Origin: Orientallactaga sibirica
Lineage: Eukaryota > Chordata > Mammalia > Rodentia > Dipodidae
DNA: 64,000 nucleotides
NCBI GenBank assembly: GCA_036365145.1
Contig: JAEOAD010000029.1
Coordinates: 20,197,001 to 20,261,000 of the forward strand
Reading direction: 5' to 3'
Made by a program: the position numbers and the translations under genes. Shown here piece after piece: positions 36,206 to 47,764 of the stretch. Under the pieces are notes generated by a model. It worked only from the letters and a program-made list of their open reading frames with translations. It ran no database searches and was not told where the DNA came from. Each line of letters opens with the position of its first letter. The first letter of the stretch is position 1.

Positions 36206-36630
36206 TTTATCCAAGTGTCCTCACCACAATTTGTTATGGGCATTTTGGATGCTATTTTCAAACAGTGGCTATGAATTTGTAGGCAGCATCAAAACTGGGG
36301 AAATTAGAAAGTTTTTCTTCATTTGCAATCTTCTTTCCTTTCTCTATATACAGCAACTTTTATAAACTCTTAAATAACTGTAGCAAGGATAGACACCTCC
36401 AGTGCAATTCCATAGGGATATCTGACATGTTGGCTTATAGGCTTAACACTGAGAAGATTCTAAAAGTAATGCACCAGATATCCTGAGCATTTTCTGGATT
36501 TCAGACAGATGTAAAACTTTTTCACGACTTCCTGTCTCCTGGGTAATGTGTGAGCATAGCATTTTCTGACATTCTCTATTTATTTTATGCTTCTCCCCAC
36601 TTATTTCTTCGGGGACTGATTTTTTTTTCA
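36206..36630. other. Unique DNA, no feature recognised
   Basis: Nothing recognised before the T run at 36620. Confidence 0.4.
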
Positions 36631-36639
36631 TTTTTTTTT

Positions 36640-36793
36640 TCTTTTTTTTTTTTTTTTTTTTTTCCCCAGAGGTCTAGCCCAAGCTGACATGGAATTCACT
36701 ATGTAGTCTCAGGGTGGCCTTGAACTCAGAGCGATCCTCCTGCCTCTGCCTCCTAAGTGCTGGGATTAAAGGCATGCACCCCCACGCCTGGCC
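36640..36793 (-). mobile_element. B1 SINE (reverse)
   Basis: T run, then AGGTCTAGCCCAAGCTGACA, CTATGTAGTCTCAGGGTGGC and GGCATGCACCCCCACGCCTG. Confidence 0.9.
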
Positions 36794-36795
36794 AA

Positions 36796-37026
36796 TATTT
36801 TATTTTTTTTATTTTTATTTTTTAAATTATTTATATAAGAGAGGAAAAGAGGGAGATAGAGAGAGAGAGAGAGAATGGGCATGCCAGGGCCTCCAGCCAC
36901 TGCAAACAAACTCCAGATCCATGCGCCCCCTTGTACATCTGGCTTACATGCATTCTGGAGAGTTGAAACAGGGTCCTTTGACTTTTCAGGCAACTACCTT
37001 TACTTCTAAGCCATTTCTACAGCCCC
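36796..37026 (-). mobile_element. tRNA-derived SINE (reverse)
   Basis: T/A-rich tail, GAGAGAGAGAGAGAGAATGG run, CAAACAAACTCCAGATCC and a right end CTAAGCCATTTCTACAGCCC. It directly abuts the preceding B1 in the same orientation. The open frame 36714-37091 spans both and is not a gene. Confidence 0.85.
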
Positions 37027-38530
37027 TGGGACTGAATCTTTTGACAGCTAACATTCCTACAAACAGGAGGGTTGTCAACCATAATTATTGATCACAATGC
37101 CACTTTTTCTTTATTGGGCTTTATAATCACCAGACAGACCTCAAAACTAGTTAGTATATGAGGGAACCAGAAGCTTAATGATAACTGGGTAAAATATCAC
37201 GTATGGACAGTTTGCTGGAAGATAATGTTCAAGTTTGTCTTTGTCTCTTAAGGATCTACTGCAGTGCTCCTAAACTATAGTCATTCTCATTGGGTTATAA
37301 AATAATGCGTAGTAAAAAATGGTGATTCCTTGTTACGTTTTCATGGAGGATGTCTATTAAAGGGATGCGACTTTGATGGAGGCAGAACTGGGGTCCAGCA
37401 AATGTCCTTGGTAATGATTGTCATCTTCTGTAGTTGAGGAGTAGCAGTGAATAAGGGCATGTTTAAGATTTTAAAACTTTGCTTCATTTATATTGTTTAG
37501 GTTGCCTCTGAATGCTCTGACCAGGGGCACACATGCATCAATTCATAGATTTGTGAGATTTCCAGAAATGGGGAACAGCAGAATGAATTCAGACAATCTC
37601 AGAAAAGATAGGAACTTTTCTATTCTGTTCCTTAAGAAGAGCCAACTCATATACTTTGTGCAAACTCTGAGTAAAACTGGCAGAACATGTAAACACACAT
37701 ATTCACCCTTACACATACTCACACACACTTGGCACTTCCATCCTTTTGTGTGGACAGCAATACTGTCAAGAGAAAGCACCACTAATAAAAAACATATTTG
37801 AGTTGTTGCTTGGCTGTGCAATTACAGCCGTTTTAGTGCAGTTACTCTTCCAGTCTCTATGAGGGTCTTTTAAAATCACATTTTCTAAGGGATAACTGGA
37901 TCTGTCATCCTTGGTTATCAGCATTTAATCTCATCTGCTTCAGTTCCTATTACAATCAGTATAGTTGCAGTAAAATAGTGTACATAAGCTATCTTGAGAT
38001 GTATAGAGCTAAAGCATTTAGCTTTGTGACCAAACATAGAAACCCTATTTGATTCCAATGTGTTAAAGGCATTTGATCTGACTTAAATTGCTTGATATTC
38101 AATGTCACCAGCTTTATTATTCTTTTGCCTCTTTTGAGATCTAGGTTGTTTAAATTTGTTTCAGTTAAAGTGAAATAGTCTTGCCCTAGTAATGAGAAAG
38201 TGCCAATTTTAATCTAGGCTCCCTTTTGAGGAAACATTTTGGGCAAGCATTTGCCCTTTTGAGTTGAATTATAAACTAGATATATTGACCTGAAGTAAAA
38301 GCAGCACTAACTTTGCAATCATAGAGTACTGGGGACAGGAGAGAGTCAACTTAAATGCACATAACTTCACTGTAACTTCTAGGTAATTTAATTAAATTTC
38401 AGAACTATCGACTTTTTCTCTTGAAACATGTAACAAAAACATTCCTAAGAGAACCACAGGAGAATGTAATTCAATCTGTATGCCATGTGGTTCGTCACAG
38501 AGTTTGACAGAAGCAGGCTCAGTCAGCGGA
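37027..38530. other. Unique DNA, somewhat less AT-rich
   Basis: No repeat recognised. Overlapping opposed frames at 37493-37821 (about 100 codons each) show no known domain. Confidence 0.4.
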
Positions 38531-38872
38531 ACAGTTACATTCCTGTCACTGTGACAGGACACGGGACGGAAACAATGTAAGGGAATACTGTGTTTATTTT
38601 CATTCAGTTTCAGAAGTTTCAGGCCATCATCATAGGAGTAGTGTAGCTAGTCAGGAAGCATTAAGAAGGGGATACCACTTCCTAGTAGGTTTTCTGTTCC
38701 CCTTTCATTCTCTAGTCCAGGGAATCATGTTGCCCACATTCAGGGGGAATCTTCGGTCTAGTTAATCCTCTCTGGAAACATCCTAATAGACACACCCAGA
38801 AGTGTTCCTGAATAATTCTCTAGCCATTTCAGAATCCAGTCAAGTTGGCAGTTACAATCTACCACCATAGTC
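38531..38872 (-). mobile_element. ERVL/MaLR-type LTR (reverse)
   Basis: Read on the plus strand it has GTTTATTTTCATTCAGTTTC (complement of the poly-A signal), GGGAATCATGTTGCCCACATT, GTTAATCCTCTCTGGAAAC, AGACACACCCAGAAGTGTTC and CCAGTCAAGTTGGCAGTTAC. This is the hallmark order of rodent MTE-type LTRs. The ends are approximate. Confidence 0.65.
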
Positions 38873-40260
38873 ACTAATGATGAAAGGTGAGCCAGAAGGA
38901 GGCTTGCAAGATCAAGAGCATTTAGCTCTAACATTCTACCTGTTCACCAGCACTTTTCTGTATGAACCTGACACAGCAAGTGAAGATTATAAGTTTTTAT
39001 TTTTATTTCACATTTAACAATTCACTTAGTAATATAATGTCCAATTTCTTGTGTACAAAAAACAGGAAAAACTGGCAAAACAAATTCATATGCACATAGC
39101 CAAATAGAAATAGGTTTATAAAAAGTACACCAAAGAGACTGTAAGCAGGGCACAGGTGTGAGGTCTCTATTATCCCAAATAAAATTTAAAGAAACTTGTG
39201 AGCAGTGAAATTCTAGTTGAGGAATAATATTTAAACAGCATTGAAGAATTCAACTTCTGAATTTTCTGGAAGAAAACATACAACAACAAAGGTAAAGACA
39301 GTCCCACATATGCCTTTCACAATCTTCTTAGTCTCCCTCCACACACTGTGATGCATGGCATATCAGAGATAAAAGTGGAGCTGGAAAGAGAGCTCTAAGC
39401 TGATAAATTTCTATAGAAAGCAGTCCCACACAGAGCCTCTGAGCAGAGAAGACACACTGATGTAACTTACTTGAATTACTAAAATAAGCAGGCCTGGCCC
39501 CACCTTAAGGAAAGCCTGCCACAGAAGACAACCAAGAAATAAGGATTAAAACTCAGCAACATAACACAGACTAAGAAGGAAACATGCTGTTACAATGTTT
39601 CCTATTTCTTTTCATCCCTTGTGTTTACTTACTCATTTTTAACTTTTTGTTTATACTTTTGTATTTGAACAGTTTTTCATATTATAGCTTGGATCTTATC
39701 TGAATATGTTTTATGAGGGCTTTTTCTTTTCCTGTATCTATTCTCTATTATTTCCCTATTATTTGTTATGCCACTAACTCATGTTTCTTTCTCCTTCATA
39801 CTCTATTCCTTCTTCACATTTAACATTGCCTTCTCTCTTTTTCTTAATAAATAACACATTGACTTCTTAAAAGGAGAAAGAAAATTATAAACTAAACTGT
39901 ATAATAAACTCAGCACCATAGTGCCAATGTCTTTGGCTAGTGAGGACGAGTGATGTGCAAACATGTCTTTTATTACAGGTAATAGGAAGACTGCTGCCTC
40001 AACATTATTTCCATTGCTGTGGTTGGCTTTTCAATAAATAGTAAAGTAAAGACAGCTTATGAGGAAGATTCCTATAAAATAAAATGAACAAAGAATACTT
40101 AGAAAGAGGAAACAAAACTGTGGTGTGCAACCATCCCAAATTGTCAATACACAACAAAGAACATATAAAATATGAGAAAAAAAGACAATATGTCACCTCC
40201 CCAATACCTCATAATTCCTAAGAAGCAGACACCAAGGACAATGAGACAGGTGAAATGCCA
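38873..40260. other. Unique DNA, no feature recognised
   Basis: A-rich parts near 39040-39600 may be old LINE sequence, but nothing can be named. Confidence 0.35.
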
Positions 40261-40287
40261 AAAATAAATAAATAAATAAATAAATAC
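40261..40287. repeat. AAAT microsatellite
   Basis: Six or so AAAT units. Confidence 0.9.
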
Positions 40288-40299
40288 ACTCAGACTTTT

Positions 40300-40728
40300 A
40301 AAAGGGTTCAATAATCACTCACAGGACACAAATGATCAGATGTAAGAAACAACACAAGAAGCAACATAAAATATTATCAAATGGAATTCCATGATATTAA
40401 AAGGCTCCCCCACAGCAAAGGAACAGTCACTTGAATGAAGACAGAAGAGCTTACAGAATGGGAATCATCTATGTCATTTATATATCAGACAGGGTAGTGA
40501 TATAGAGGACTTATAAAAAAATACACATAAGTTAAACAGCAAAATGTTTTCTAATCAATACATGAACTAATGGACTGCTCTCAAAAGAAGAAATGCAAAT
40601 GCCCAATAAATATTTGAAAAAACGTCCAAAGTCTTTAGCTGTCAGGAAACTGTAAACTTAAAAAAATAAAATAAAAAAGGAGATTCCATCTCTCCTGAGT
40701 CAGAATGGCTTTATCAAGAAAACAAATG
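40300..40728 (+). mobile_element. Decayed LINE-1 ORF2 3' fragment
   Basis: CTCAAAAGAAGAAATGCAAATG and GCCCAATAAATATTTGAAAAA, then TCCATCTCTCC...GTCAGAATGGC, match the segment downstream of the ORF2 reverse transcriptase. Stops and frame changes throughout. Confidence 0.55.
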
Positions 40729-40882
40729 GAGGCTGGCAAGATGGTTTAGTCATTAAGGTACTTGCTTGCAAAGCCTAAAGATCCAGGTGGTACATGTGTC
40801 TAGAGTTTTCAGTGGCTAGAGGCCCTGGAGTACCCAGTCTCTTCCTCTCAAATAAATAAGTAATGTAAATATATATATGAGA
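40729..40882 (+). mobile_element. tRNA-derived SINE with internal deletion
   Basis: GAGGCTGGCAAGATGGTTTA head and GTGGCTAGAGGCCCTGGAGT body, but the B box to mid-body section is missing. Confidence 0.75.
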
Positions 40883-41234
40883 GATACAACAAAGAACTTT
40901 GTATTCCAAGTTTTCTCTCATTTTTTAGGTCCAACACATAACTTAGAATAAGTAGTACTAACACTGCTAATTGGTAGGTCCAACCTCACCCAGAGAACAC
41001 TAGCAAGGTAAATGAACATGGCTGCTCATTATCATAAGTCATGTCACGGGAACACATCATGTAGTGTGCATATCACTAGAACCTGCTCTTTTTATTCTAC
41101 ACCTTGATCTCTCCCTCTGCCTCTTGCTCTTCTCCTTGATGTGGATTTTGGGATCCTGCAAAAGTCTTACCCATATATCCCATGGTTGTGTGCATGACAG
41201 CAAATGACTTGTCTCAAATGTCCCATGTATTATT
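40883..41234. other. Unique DNA, no feature recognised
   Basis: Nothing recognised. Confidence 0.35.
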
Positions 41235-41250
41235 GAAAATATTCTTATGT

Positions 41251-41540
41251 GGGCTGGAGAGATGGCTTAGCAGTTAAGGCACCTGCCTGCTAAGCCTAAG
41301 AATGCTGGTTCCAATCTCCAGGTCCCACATTTAGCCAGATGCAAAGTAACGCAAGGGCGCAATGCCTCACTTGCCCACAAGGGGGCGCACGCATCTGGAT
41401 TTCGTTCACAGCAGCTGAGAGACTGCTGGCAAGCCCATCTCTGCTTCCCTCTCCCTCTCTATCTCTCTCTCTCTGTGTCTTTTTCAAAAAATAAATAAAA
41501 AATAAAAATAAATTAAAAATAAACAAAAAACCACAAATAA
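41251..41540 (+). mobile_element. tRNA-derived SINE, well preserved
   Basis: GGGCTGGAGAGATGGCTTAG, the body with AAGGGGGCGCACGCATCTGG, a CT tract and a long AAATAAATAAAAAAT tail. CpGs in the body suggest relatively recent insertion. Confidence 0.95.
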
Positions 41541-41690
41541 TCAAGGCATGGTAGATTTAATCTCAGCATTTGGGAGGCAGAGGTTGGAGGATCTCTGTGA
41601 GTTTGAGGCCAGCCTGGGGCTACAGAGTGAGTTCCAGGTCAGCCTGGGCTAGAGTGAGACCCTGCCTTGAAAAAAAAAAAAAATCCACCT
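41541..41690 (+). mobile_element. B1 SINE inside the cluster
   Basis: It lacks the first head bases, then follows CAGCATTTGGGAGGCAGAGG and CAGCCTGGGCTAGAGTGAGA to CCTGCCTTGAAAAAAA. Confidence 0.85.
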
Positions 41691-41717
41691 CCCCTCAAAA
41701 AACCCAAACAAACAAAC

Positions 41718-41777
41718 AGGGCTAGAGATTAAAGGAGCTTGCTTGCAAAGCCCAGTACTCATGTAAAAAAAAAAAAA

Positions 41778-41803
<26 letters not shown>
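41718..41803 (+). mobile_element. Truncated tRNA-derived SINE
   Basis: GGGCTAGAGATTAAAGGAGC and TTGCTTGCAAAGCC head only, running directly from AGTACTCATGT into a long A tail. Confidence 0.75.
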
Positions 41804-41809
<6 letters not shown>

Positions 41810-42083
41810 ATTCTTATGTTTCAGAGTTTAAAAGAGATTTCTCTTTAGTACCTGAGATTTAGTACTTGAGATTTGATATTACAAATTCAAATCATTTTAA
41901 ATTTGTTATTATCAGGTGAACAAGTAATCATTTTAATTGGTCCATTTATTGACACTTTTATGCATGTATAAATCATACTTTGTTCACAATCTCTGCTCAT
42001 TACCTTATTCTAACCCTGCACCTCATACACCTTCTGCTGAACACCTTCTTCTTCCCAACTTGCTCCCTTTCTACTTTGATGTC

Positions 42084-42420
42084 TGCAGTAGTATGAATGG
42101 CTATCCCTCAATAGCTACAAGAGTTTTATTCAAACTTATAACTTAGATCTCCAGTCAGCTGGCTGGAGGAGGTCTGGGGTTAGGTTTGGAATTTCCAGCT
42201 AAAGATGTGCAAAGTACTTGGGCTTTGCCTGAGGTTCCTGAAGAGTACATATTTGCTTTTAGTGGTGGCTTTTCTCTCAGTGTGGGCCTGTGAAAGGGGG
42301 CCCAATATCTTATGTGATTATGGAACTTCCCTTAATCTTTGAGCTTCAAATAAATTCCCTTCCTGTATAACTGTGCCTTGTTTGCAAGCCATCCCAGCTA
42401 CAATGAAGCTGTATACTAAA
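42084..42420 (+). mobile_element. 5' LTR of the outer MaLR
   Basis: 337 bp from TGCAGTAGTATGAATG to a decayed terminus aligned with the 3' LTR's CTACTACA. AATAAATTCCC near 42350 is the polyadenylation region. Confidence 0.85.
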
Positions 42421-42424
42421 GAAT

Positions 42425-42441
42425 TGGTACCAGAATGTGAG
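42425..42441 (+). other. Leucine-tRNA-type primer binding site
   Basis: TGGTACCAGAATGTGAG follows the 5' LTR after four bases. It fits the leucine-tRNA primer commonly used by ERVL-type elements, with a few changes. Confidence 0.65.
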
Positions 42442-42925
42442 AAGTTATTGAGATGAATGTGCCCATGTGGATTTTGTTCTTTTGGAACTTGTGTGTTGGA
42501 GGAATGGGTAACTTGGTGCTTGCAACAGAAGAGATGCCTTCAGGAGCAGTGACCCAAGTGTTATGAAATATTCTGATGAGAGTTTTAAAATGCTAAGAGC
42601 AGAGAAAATTGCATTTTGAGGCTTGGATTATAAACTTTCTATGGGGAAGGAAAGACTACGGAGTACTTTGTTAGATATGGGTTACTGGCATAAGGGATAG
42701 CTGTGTTCTGCTGCCCATGCCCAGACAGTTTGATCAAGGTTAAATTTGTAATGGACTGATGTGCTTGGCTAAAGATATGGGACTGAGAAATTTAAGATTT
42801 AAAATTGGAGAAACTCAAACAAGTTTAATATTTACTGGCACTGGTTTTAGGTCACTGAAGCTGCTATTGTCAAATCCATTAGCAATCTTAATGAAGATGC
42901 CCCAACGGCTTCGCATTAAAACAAT
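42442..42925 (+). mobile_element. Interior of the outer MaLR, left part
   Basis: Typical MaLR interior phrasing (ACTTGGTGCTTGCAACAGAAG, GCTGCTATTGTCAAATCC, AATCTTAATGAAGATGCC). No open frame. It ends where a class I LTR begins. Confidence 0.6.
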
Positions 42926-42929
42926 GGAG

Positions 42930-43270
42930 AGAATGCCTGAGGTGATCCCTGTAAGGTTTAAAAGTGACCATAACCACTACGCAAAACACTCTGAGGCAAA
43001 GATGAAAGCTTGTATTCAGGAAAAGCACAAGCTGCCAGGACTGGCTCACAAGAGAGGAGCACAGCCCACCTGAGTTCCTCAGGTAGTGGGCTTTAAAGGG
43101 CTTCCATTTGGGCAAAGGTGAGGAAAGGAAGCACTGAGGGGAGATCTAAGATACCCAGAACAGAGACCAGGTTATTATCTCTTGAGATAAGGTATACTGA
43201 GATGAGGTATTTATTGTCCAAAAGGACCAGGCCCAGAAGTCAGTTCCTATCTGTTTAACTTTAGTTGTTA
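42930..43270 (-). mobile_element. Class I LTR related to 47084-47764 (reverse)
   Basis: It matches the LTR at 47084 in TAAGGTTTAAAAGTGACC, AGCTGCCAGGACTGGCTCAC, AAGAGAGGAGCACAGCC, GTAGTGGGCTTTAAAGGGC and AGGGGAGATC, then GAGATAAGG. Ends are approximate, with the right one placed at GTTGTTACA. It may be a solo LTR or the 3' LTR of the element whose leader lies at 44.4-46.6 kb. Confidence 0.6.
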
Positions 43271-44460
43271 CAGAATTTTTTGTCATCTATTAGCTATCAT
43301 AAAGGAATCTTCATTGCAGCAGTTTCAGAAAAATGAAGTGCAATGTTTATTGTTTCACTAAAGTCTTAGATGCACTGCCACATTTTCATAGATACATTGA
43401 TTACACTCTATCCAGAATGTTACAGGCTAGGAACATTAGAAATATAATAACATTTTAAAGTAATTTTATTTAATGGAAAGCATGTATACCATATCGTAAT
43501 ACTGATAAATATAGGTAAAGTATATCAATATGTTTGAGTTTTGTCAGTAAACCCAAATTAATCATTTCTCTAAAGATTTAAGTCATAAACATTTAGAAGG
43601 CATTGTTAGAGGCAGGATCAAACCCTGGAATATAAATATGAAGTAAGCATGAACAAGCATAAAATCAGAAATATATTATAGACCTTGTTTTAGTAATTTA
43701 ACATTATCTCAAAATATATCTATAAGCACCAGAATGCTTAATGACCATAAGAATTGGAACAATTGGTGACCATGAATTTAGTCACACATAAAGACAGACT
43801 ACATAACACATAGAACACATGACATGACATGGCTGGCCAGCATTAGACATGACAAAGAACATGAAACATGAGCAGAGATCTTTTTCTAAAGATTTTAGTT
43901 TTACTTCTCGGGGGAAGGAAGATGCTAACATGAGGGAGAGGCCTGCATGTCCTCTGGGAAGACATGGAATTGATGAGCAGGTCCAGTTGATTTTATCTGG
44001 AGTCATAAAGAACAATCTGTGTGGCTATTGTTTATGACGGGCAAAGGAAGGCCCACAGGAGAGAACAGAGTCCTTATCTTACCATGTGGCTCATAGGTGG
44101 ATCTTTCTAGGAAAGCAAATCATGTAAGAAAACTTTAAGGTAGAACAAGACACACAAGAAAACCAGTGGAATCTGGAGAATGGGTTGGAGGCTATTTTCA
44201 AAGGCCAGTTTTATAGATGCATTTGAAGAGTAACAGGTTAAGCAAAGAACTGCAGTTTACGATGAGAGAGAGAGAGATTGTCACTTGTGGTGGCACAGTA
44301 AAGGAGGACTCGTGGTCATCTTTTTGTCTAAGGAAGAGTGGGTCTTTAATTAAGAACTGTTTAATGGGATGGAAGGAAGATTGTTTCCTCAGGAGGGTCT
44401 GGGTCAGAGAGCAGAACTGACAGAGAAGGAATCAGGGGGGAAGAACAGAGCCAGTTGTCA
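43271..44460. other. Unclassified sequence within the retroviral block
   Basis: AT-rich to 43800, then more mixed. No gag, pol or env motif recognised on either strand. Confidence 0.35.
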
Positions 44461-44560
44461 ATCCAGTTTAAGAAGATCTTTAAGAATTTGGAAGCCTAAT
44501 GTGTCATTTTCAGCCAAAGGGAATCATTGTCTCATTTTTTCTTTTTTGTGGCCAAACCAT
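44461..44560 (-). pseudogene. Gag matrix remnant, second class I element
   Basis: On the minus strand W-P-Q is followed, after a frame change, by ENDTLGFQILKDL. The same two blocks, in the same order and spacing, occur in the gag matrix of the other element (52560-52695). Stops and a frameshift inside 100 bases show it is dead. No capsid or nucleocapsid sequence was found downstream. Matrix shapes class I retroviral assembly at the membrane, and nothing beyond family recognition is claimed here. Confidence 0.5.
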
Positions 44561-45187
44561 ATTGTATTAAAAAATGAGGCACTTGGACTTTATGTCTCCT
44601 TTTAGGCCAAGAATTTTAAGATTGGTCAGGAGACAACCCAGCAGGGAGGCCAGTGGAGTTTTGGAAATTTGGGAACCCATAGAAGGGTGAGAAGTGCTAG
44701 GGTGTCTGTCTGAGGATCAGGAGTCCCTGATCTGAAGACAGAGGTCGGGGACCTTCTCCTGGAGAAGGACAGGGAGTTCAGAAGGCAAGCAGGCATTTTC
44801 ATTGGAGGCTTTCAGGGCAGTCCTCTGAGCACAAGACAAGGAAGCCAGGTAAGACTTCCTAGGCACCTTAGGAAGACAGACAGATGGAGGCTCACTCAGG
44901 GCTAAAATTAAGTGGTTATGCAAATGGCCTCTATATGGTTGGAGGTAGAGCAGGTGAATTATTCTATCCGGCTATTGGAGATCTGTTTCAATCAGCTGAG
45001 AGTTTTGAGAGCCCAGGAGAATTGGAATTTTCAATCAATTTATCATGATGAAAGGAGAGAGAGCGAGGGAGAGAGAGGGAGATAGGGTGGATTCCAGAAA
45101 CTTTATGGGATTTGGGTTTGGACCTGAGACAGGCAGCCACCATAACAACAAGGCAATAGCTATCCTTAGTTTGAATTTTAAATTTGA

Positions 45188-45219
<32 letters not shown>

Positions 45220-46554
45220 CCTGTAAGCCGTTAGCCACAGGCAAGGACTTCCCCAGGTGCCTGTGTTTGTTTATTTTATCTAGCTGTGAGGCACTTGCTG
45301 ATTTACTGTGACTGTCCCATCTCCCCTGTAGGTTTCTGGTAGGGAAATGGAAAAACAAGGAAAGAGAAATTAGGTATCCATATTCAGGAGTTAAGGAAGC
45401 CCAGGAAAGTCAGGAGGTTTTCCTTTAAGAAGGCAGAGGTTGTACTTGATTTAGTGAGATGGCTTGAATTTGGTGTGAAAATGGAGAGACACTGGCAACT
45501 CATGGCCAGCTGACAGAACTGTGTGAGATAGAGTTTTAGGAGGGGCAGGAGCAGGGGAGAGAACCTTGCATACCTTTTGTGTATCATCGGAGAAAGATCA
45601 AGACCAATGAAAATGTTGAAATCCAAAATATCAAATTTAGGTCAGTATTGTCCAGTGTTTAGATAATATTGTGGCCAAATTTGGATAGAGAGTTGCAGTA
45701 ATTTGACAGGCAGGAGCTCAGAAAGTTTGAGCGCCTTTAATTTAGCCCAAGACATGCCAATGGAGTGTTTTTGGAGGACAAGGCCTAGAGTGGCCAATCC
45801 TGCCATTAGGGACACCTCCCAGGCTTAGGGAAGGCAAACGAAACCCAAGGATTAGAAGGAAGGGTCCTTACAGTCCTAATGCTTGGGGTGTTCAGTGGAA
45901 TGATACGTGGGGACTCCCGGAGTCTCCATTCATCCACTGACTGAAAAGTGAGAAACTCCCAGAGTTTCTTAAGGCCTGAGACAGGTCACCTCTGTCAGAG
46001 ACCGAGAACGGGTACCTTGTCCTGAAGCTGTAATATGATGAGGGTGTGGATGCAGTGGATCACAAGGCAAGAGGCTTCTAGTCTGGAGTTCAAAAGTCCT
46101 GTGGGAAAGGGGAGGGAGAAGGAGAGGAAGATATAACCCGGTGGATTGTCTAAAGGCTGTCAGAGACTCAGCTGAGCTCAGAGAGGAATTGTGGACATTC
46201 ACCAGGGAGTAACCCTGGCCAGAACTCCTCAGTCTCCACAGACAAGGCCCCAAGCTCAAGCAATCTGAGGGTCAGAGAGGAAGAAGAGAAGGAGAAAGCT
46301 TCCAGGTGTCAAGCTGGAATTACACAGAGCACCGATAAGCCTCCCTGAGCAGCAAGGCCGAACAGAACTTGCACCACTCACGTAGACAAAAGGCACGAAA
46401 GACCAGAGCTCTCAGGTCAGACTGGTGACTGTTTAGTCCGTTAGTGAGCTCGGCCAGTGCCCATGATCCCGAAGGAGAGATACACTGGTAGGGAAGTGGG
46501 GAAGAGGAGAGGGAAAGAAAAGGGGAGGGCATGTGGCCCCAAAGCCCTGAAGGG
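44561..46554 (-). mobile_element. Leader-like region of second class I element
   Basis: About 2 kb between primer binding site and matrix motif, longer than a usual leader. It has a T run at 45190-45220 and purine-rich plus-strand stretches (pyrimidine-rich in the sense direction). No coding motif was recognised, and extra insertions are possible. Confidence 0.35.
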
Positions 46555-46572
46555 ATCCAAGTCATGGCACCA
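46555..46572 (-). other. Retroviral primer binding site, tRNA-Arg type
   Basis: The minus strand reads TGGTGCCATGACTTGGAT, preceded by TTT. This closely resembles the arginine-tRNA site of ERV9/HERV-W-like class I elements. Confidence 0.6.
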
Positions 46573-46574
46573 AA

Positions 46575-47083
46575 ATATAAGGAAAGTGTAGGAGAAAAGG
46601 AAGAAAACACCAGACTTGGTCTCTACAGACATATTGTTTTGGGGGAGGTAGTGAGGGGCCTCAGCTTTCCTGGGGGCTGAAGGCTGAGGCCTCAAGTCAG
46701 GCTGGGGTTCAAACTTATAAGGAGGATCCTAAGGCAAACATACTGAATTAGCTGCAGGTCCAAGAGAAGTAGATGAGGCATCAAAGTTATTTGCTTAGAA
46801 TAGGCTCTTTAGCAGAGTTGGCTAGGGAGGACTGGATGTCTCCATTCTTTATGGCCTTTTCATGTTAAGATTATTTATTAACTCTTTAGTTCCCTCTAGT
46901 TTTCAGGGAAGGCTATTAACCCCTCACTTGCTTTCCCTTATAGCAATTGGAAATGTTTACTTTGTGCCTTTATATGTTGAAAATATATAACTTGTTTTGA
47001 TTTTACAGGAATCACAACTAAGAGACTTTTCTAAATATCAGCTGACAGTTGGGTCTTTAGAACTATCCTAAATTGGTAAAGAT
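46575..47083 (-). mobile_element. Probable 5' LTR of second class I element
   Basis: It sits immediately upstream (minus strand) of the primer binding site. CTTATAAG near 46714 is a TATA candidate and a pyrimidine-rich U5 follows. The U3 limit is undefined because another LTR begins at 47084. It differs from the LTR family at 47084. Confidence 0.45.
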
Positions 47084-47764
47084 TGTGAGGACCTACGAAT
47101 TTGGACTGAATACTCTAAGGTTTGGGAGTGACCAAGACAACACAAACCATTTTGAAGCAAAATGATAGCTTTAATTCAGGAAAGGGATGGGCTGCCAGGG
47201 CTGACTCACAAGAGAGGAGCACAGCCATCCTGAGTTTTTAGGTAATGGGCTTTATAGGGCTTTTTCAGTTGAGGGAAGATGAAGAAGGAAAAAAAAAATC
47301 TCATTTGTTAAGTTGAAAAAGTTCCTTTAGGGGAGATCATTACTTTAATCATTTAAGGGTGAAGCTGGGTGTGGTGGCTCATGCCTTTAATCCCAGCACT
47401 GGGGATGCAGAGGTAGGAGGATCACCATGAGTTCAAGGCCATCCTGAGACTACATAGCAAATTCCAGGTCAGCCTGAGCTAGAGTGACACCCTACCTCGA
47501 AAAAACAAACAAACAAACAAAAAAAAAAAAAAAAAAAAAAAAAAACGAAAATAAAAAAAAATAGCTAGGGTGTAACACCAGAACAGTGACCATGTGACTA
47601 TGAGATAAGGGGGCAGGAAAGCATGACGTGAGGCATTGTTAGGCAAGGAGGGGATATTAACTGGGTGGTTTCTTGAAGAATGTGGATAATATACTTTCCT
47701 ATGCCTCGGTCACCATTCTGCTGAACATGGTGTCTCTATCTTGGAAGCCCATCCTGACATAACA
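47084..47764 (-). mobile_element. 3' LTR of main class I element (reverse)
   Basis: On the minus strand it starts TGTTATGTCAGGATGG after a purine tract (AAAAGGCTGGAA), has TATAAA (complement 47251-47256), ATTAAA (complement 47170-47175) and ends CCTCACA. Its U3 half matches 52751-53000. A B1 sits inside, so the LTR proper is about 480 bp. Confidence 0.75.
47364..47562 (+). mobile_element. B1 SINE inside the LTR
   Basis: GCTGGGTGTGGTGGCTCATG to CACCCTACCTCGAAAAAAC with a CAAA-rich then pure A tail. The matching LTR at 52751 lacks it. Confidence 0.95.

Larger units (their letters stand above)
41235..41819. repeat. 16 bp target duplication enclosing three SINEs
   Basis: GAAAATATTCTTATGT at 41235-41250 is repeated exactly at 41804-41819. 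Everything between is SINE or A-rich linker. Confidence 0.9.

Noticed and set aside
35969..36282. Lys/Arg-rich and Phe/Ser/Leu-rich open frames of 80-95 codons
   Set aside because: They come from the GAAA repeat read on both strands.
36714..37091. 125-codon frame
   Set aside because: It spans a reverse B1 and a reverse tRNA-SINE.
45045..45358. Opposed open frames around a poly-T run
   Set aside because: They depend on the homopolymer and on retroviral leader-like DNA. No motif.
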